Shown: positions 6,572 to 7,902 of the stretch, in pieces
Position numbering within the stretch: the stretch's first letter is position 1
Layout of the letters: each line of letters opens with the position of its first letter
DNA from: Prevotellaceae bacterium UBA1746
GTDB taxonomy: Bacteria > Bacteroidota > Bacteroidia > Bacteroidales > Bacteroidaceae
Direction of reading: 5' to 3'
NCBI GenBank assembly: GCA_905369775.1
Contig: CAJPJR010000086.1
Location: 1 to 7,902, forward strand
DNA: 7,902 bases
Notes under the pieces: generated by a model
Databases searched by the model: none
What the model saw: the letters and a program-made list of their open reading frames with translations, nothing else
Told to the model about the DNA's origin: nothing
Made by a program: the position numbers and the translations under genes

Positions 6572-6802
6572 ATGGCGAAAATAAGAGGCGCCGTCGTCAT
6601 TGACACAGAAGCATGCAAAGGTTGCAATCTTTGCGTAGTGGCATGCCCTACACAAACACTTGCGCTAAGCACCACCGCAGTCAATCACCACGGCTATGCA
6701 TTCAGCCAGGACGTAAACCCCGAGGCTTGCATCGGTTGCACCGCGTGCGCCACGGTGTGCCCGGATGCCTGCATCGTAGTCTACAAACTCCGAGAGCAAT
6801 GA
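6572..6802 (+). CDS. 2x[4Fe-4S] ferredoxin subunit of 2-oxoacid:ferredoxin oxidoreductase (KorD/VorD type)
   Basis: A 76-residue bacterial-type ferredoxin that carries electrons between the thiamine-diphosphate enzyme and soluble ferredoxin. Two complete cluster motifs are visible: CKGCNLCVVACP (Cys15, 18, 21, 25) and CIGCTACATVCP (Cys53, 56, 59, 63), each CxxCxxCxxxCP. The short N-terminus KIRGAVVIDTEAC resembles the delta subunits of KorABCD/VorABCD complexes, and the longer inter-motif segment with NHHGYAF is typical of them. The position directly before a VorB-type alpha subunit supports complex membership. Whether the complex uses 2-oxoglutarate or branched-chain 2-oxoacids cannot be decided from this subunit, so no gene symbol is given. 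Confidence 0.92.
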   Translation: MAKIRGAVVIDTEACKGCNLCVVACPTQTLALSTTAVNHHGYAFSQDVNPEACIGCTACATVCPDACIVVYKLREQ

Positions 6803-6829
6803 TCTCGCCTCTGCCAAGCAGAAGCGAGA
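6803..6829 (+). promoter_or_regulatory. Strong intercistronic hairpin between ferredoxin and alpha-subunit genes
   Basis: TCTCGCCTCTGC (6803-6814) and GCAGAAGCGAGA (6818-6829) pair in 11 of 12 positions (one C-A mismatch at 6809/6823) around a CAA loop. The stem begins on the first base after the ferredoxin stop codon. Only CTTT follows about eight bases later (6837-6840), so full termination is unlikely. An RNA-processing, 3'-end-protecting or partial-attenuation role that sets subunit ratios is inferred. Confidence 0.6.
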
Positions 6830-6872
6830 CGAGACTCTTTAATCATCCCAACCTCTTTTGATTCCACACCAC

Positions 6873-7902
6873 ATGGAAAAAGAAATATATCTCATGAAGG
6901 GCAACGAGGCGCTTGCGCACGCTGCCGTTCGCTGTGGATGTGATGCCTACTTCGGTTATCCCATCACACCGCAAAGTGAGGTGCTCGAAACCTTTGCCGA
7001 AATCAAACCGTGGGAGACCACCGGTATGGTGGTGCTCCAAGCCGAAAGCGAAGTGGCCAGTATCAACATGCTCTATGGTGCCGGCGGTTGTGGCAAACGT
7101 GTCATGACCTCCTCATCGAGCGTGGGCATTGCCCTCATGCAAGAGGGTATCAGCTACATGGTAGGCGCCGAAATTCCTTCGCTCATCGTCAACGTGCAGC
7201 GCGGTGGTCCCGGCCTTGGCACCATTCAACCCTCGCAAAGTGACTACAACCAAGCCACTCGTGGCGGCGGAAACGGCGACTACGAAACCATTGTCCTCGC
7301 CCCCAACAGTGTACAAGAGATGGCCGACTTCGTAGACCTCGGTTTCGAACTCGCCTTTCGCTATCGCAACCCTGTGATCATGCTTTCTGACGGCGTGATC
7401 GGGCAAATGATGGAAAAAGTGGAGCTGCAACCGCAAAAACAACGCCTCTCCACCGAAGAAGTGGCCCAACGTTATCCCTGGGCCACTACGGGTTGCAAAG
7501 CTCGCAAGCCCAATGTCATCACCTCAGTCGAACTGCGCTCTGAAGTCATGGAGCAACACAACCTCCACCTCCAAGCCAAATATCATGAGATAGAGGAAAA
7601 CGAGGTGCGCTATGAGATCAGCGGTTCCGACAAACCCGTGCTGGGCATCGTAGCCTTCGGTTCGGCGGCTCGTATCTCGCAGAAGGTCATTGAAATGGCT
7701 CACGAAGAAGGAATCGAAGTACAGCTTCTTCGTCCCATCACGCTCTGGCCCTTCCCCAAAGATGCCGTGAAGGAACTGGCTTCTAAGGTGAAAGGCATTC
7801 TCACCGTCGAGATCAACGCCGGACAAATGGTTTACGACGTTCGCTACCACGTGGAAGGTCGTGTTCCGGTCGAACATTACGGACGTTTGGGCGGCATTGT
7901 CT
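6873..7902 (+). CDS. vorB: 2-oxoacid:ferredoxin oxidoreductase alpha subunit, VorB/KorA type (3' end beyond window)
   Basis: Alpha subunit of a thiamine-diphosphate enzyme that interconverts a 2-oxoacid plus CoA and the acyl-CoA plus CO2, using ferredoxin. The 343 complete codons seen open MEKEIYLMKGNEALAHAAVR and show the domain I motif FGYPITPQSEVLE (28-39), AESEVASINMLYGAGG (57-72, with a Glu that probably lies near the cofactor by analogy with pyruvate:ferredoxin oxidoreductase), and VNVQRGGPGLGT with QPSQSDYNQATRGG following. The domain II part includes GIVAFGSAARIS (258-269), LRPITLWPFP and VEINAGQMVYDVR. The reading frame is intact with no stop to the right edge; homologues are about 355-360 residues, so only some 15 residues are probably missing. 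It lies 70 bases after the ferredoxin gene, across a hairpin. The symbol follows the common VorB annotation; substrate preference (3-methyl-2-oxobutanoate or 2-oxoglutarate) is not certain. Confidence 0.92.
   Translation, partial: MEKEIYLMKGNEALAHAAVRCGCDAYFGYPITPQSEVLETFAEIKPWETTGMVVLQAESEVASINMLYGAGGCGKRVMTSSSSVGIALMQEGISYMVGAEIPSLIVNVQRGGPGLGTIQPSQSDYNQATRGGGNGDYETIVLAPNSVQEMADFVDLGFELAFRYRNPVIMLSDGVIGQMMEKVELQPQKQRLSTEEVAQRYPWATTGCKARKPNVITSVELRSEVMEQHNLHLQAKYHEIEENEVRYEISGSDKPVLGIVAFGSAARISQKVIEMAHEEGIEVQLLRPITLWPFPKDAVKELASKVKGILTVEINAGQMVYDVRYHVEGRVPVEHYGRLGGIV

Noticed and set aside
1..7902. CRISPR array, transposon, prophage, toxin-antitoxin or defence island.
   Set aside because: No regularly spaced repeats, transposase, integrase, phage structural genes or known defence domains were seen on either strand; the genes are core metabolic and regulatory ones.

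Overview
The window looks like an ordinary chromosomal segment of a Bacteroidota (Bacteroidales-type) genome of roughly balanced base composition. The evidence is several TAnnTTTG promoter elements (the Bacteroidota -7 box), no obvious Shine-Dalgarno sequences before the starts, a DUF4494-type gene next to a YggS gene, and a small TPR gene leading a 2-oxoacid:ferredoxin oxidoreductase operon. The genus cannot be named from this sequence alone.

Layout. Bases 1-43 are not genomic: they match the Nextera transposase adapter (32 of 34 positions) preceded by what may be the i7 index. Bases 44-494 (minus) are the first 150 codons of riboflavin synthase, cut by that adapter. A 252-base divergent spacer follows. 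Next is a two-gene operon (747-2608, plus) with a LytS/YehU-type membrane histidine kinase overlapping a LytTR response regulator by 4 bases. It ends at a strong, probably bidirectional hairpin terminator (2663-2703) shared with a convergent gene for an exported TPR-repeat protein (2734-4197, minus). A 740-base divergent spacer with no convincing gene follows, with a -7 box at each end and a few imperfect inverted repeats.

On the plus strand, 4938-6170 carries a DUF4494-family gene and a YggS/PLPBP pyridoxal-phosphate homeostasis gene. From 6287 to the window edge is the start of an oxidoreductase operon: a 90-residue TPR protein, a 2x[4Fe-4S] ferredoxin subunit (KorD/VorD type), and the alpha subunit (VorB/KorA type), which runs off the right edge after 343 codons. 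The beta and gamma subunits would be expected just beyond.

The functions are mostly core: flavin synthesis, cell-envelope sensing, PLP homeostasis and ferredoxin-dependent 2-oxoacid metabolism. I see no transposase, CRISPR array, phage gene, tRNA, rRNA or defence locus, and no convincing undescribed system. The points most worth a second look are the adapter artefact, a strong hairpin directly after the ferredoxin stop codon, a promoter element so close to the small TPR gene that its mRNA may be nearly leaderless, and the long unexplained divergent spacer.
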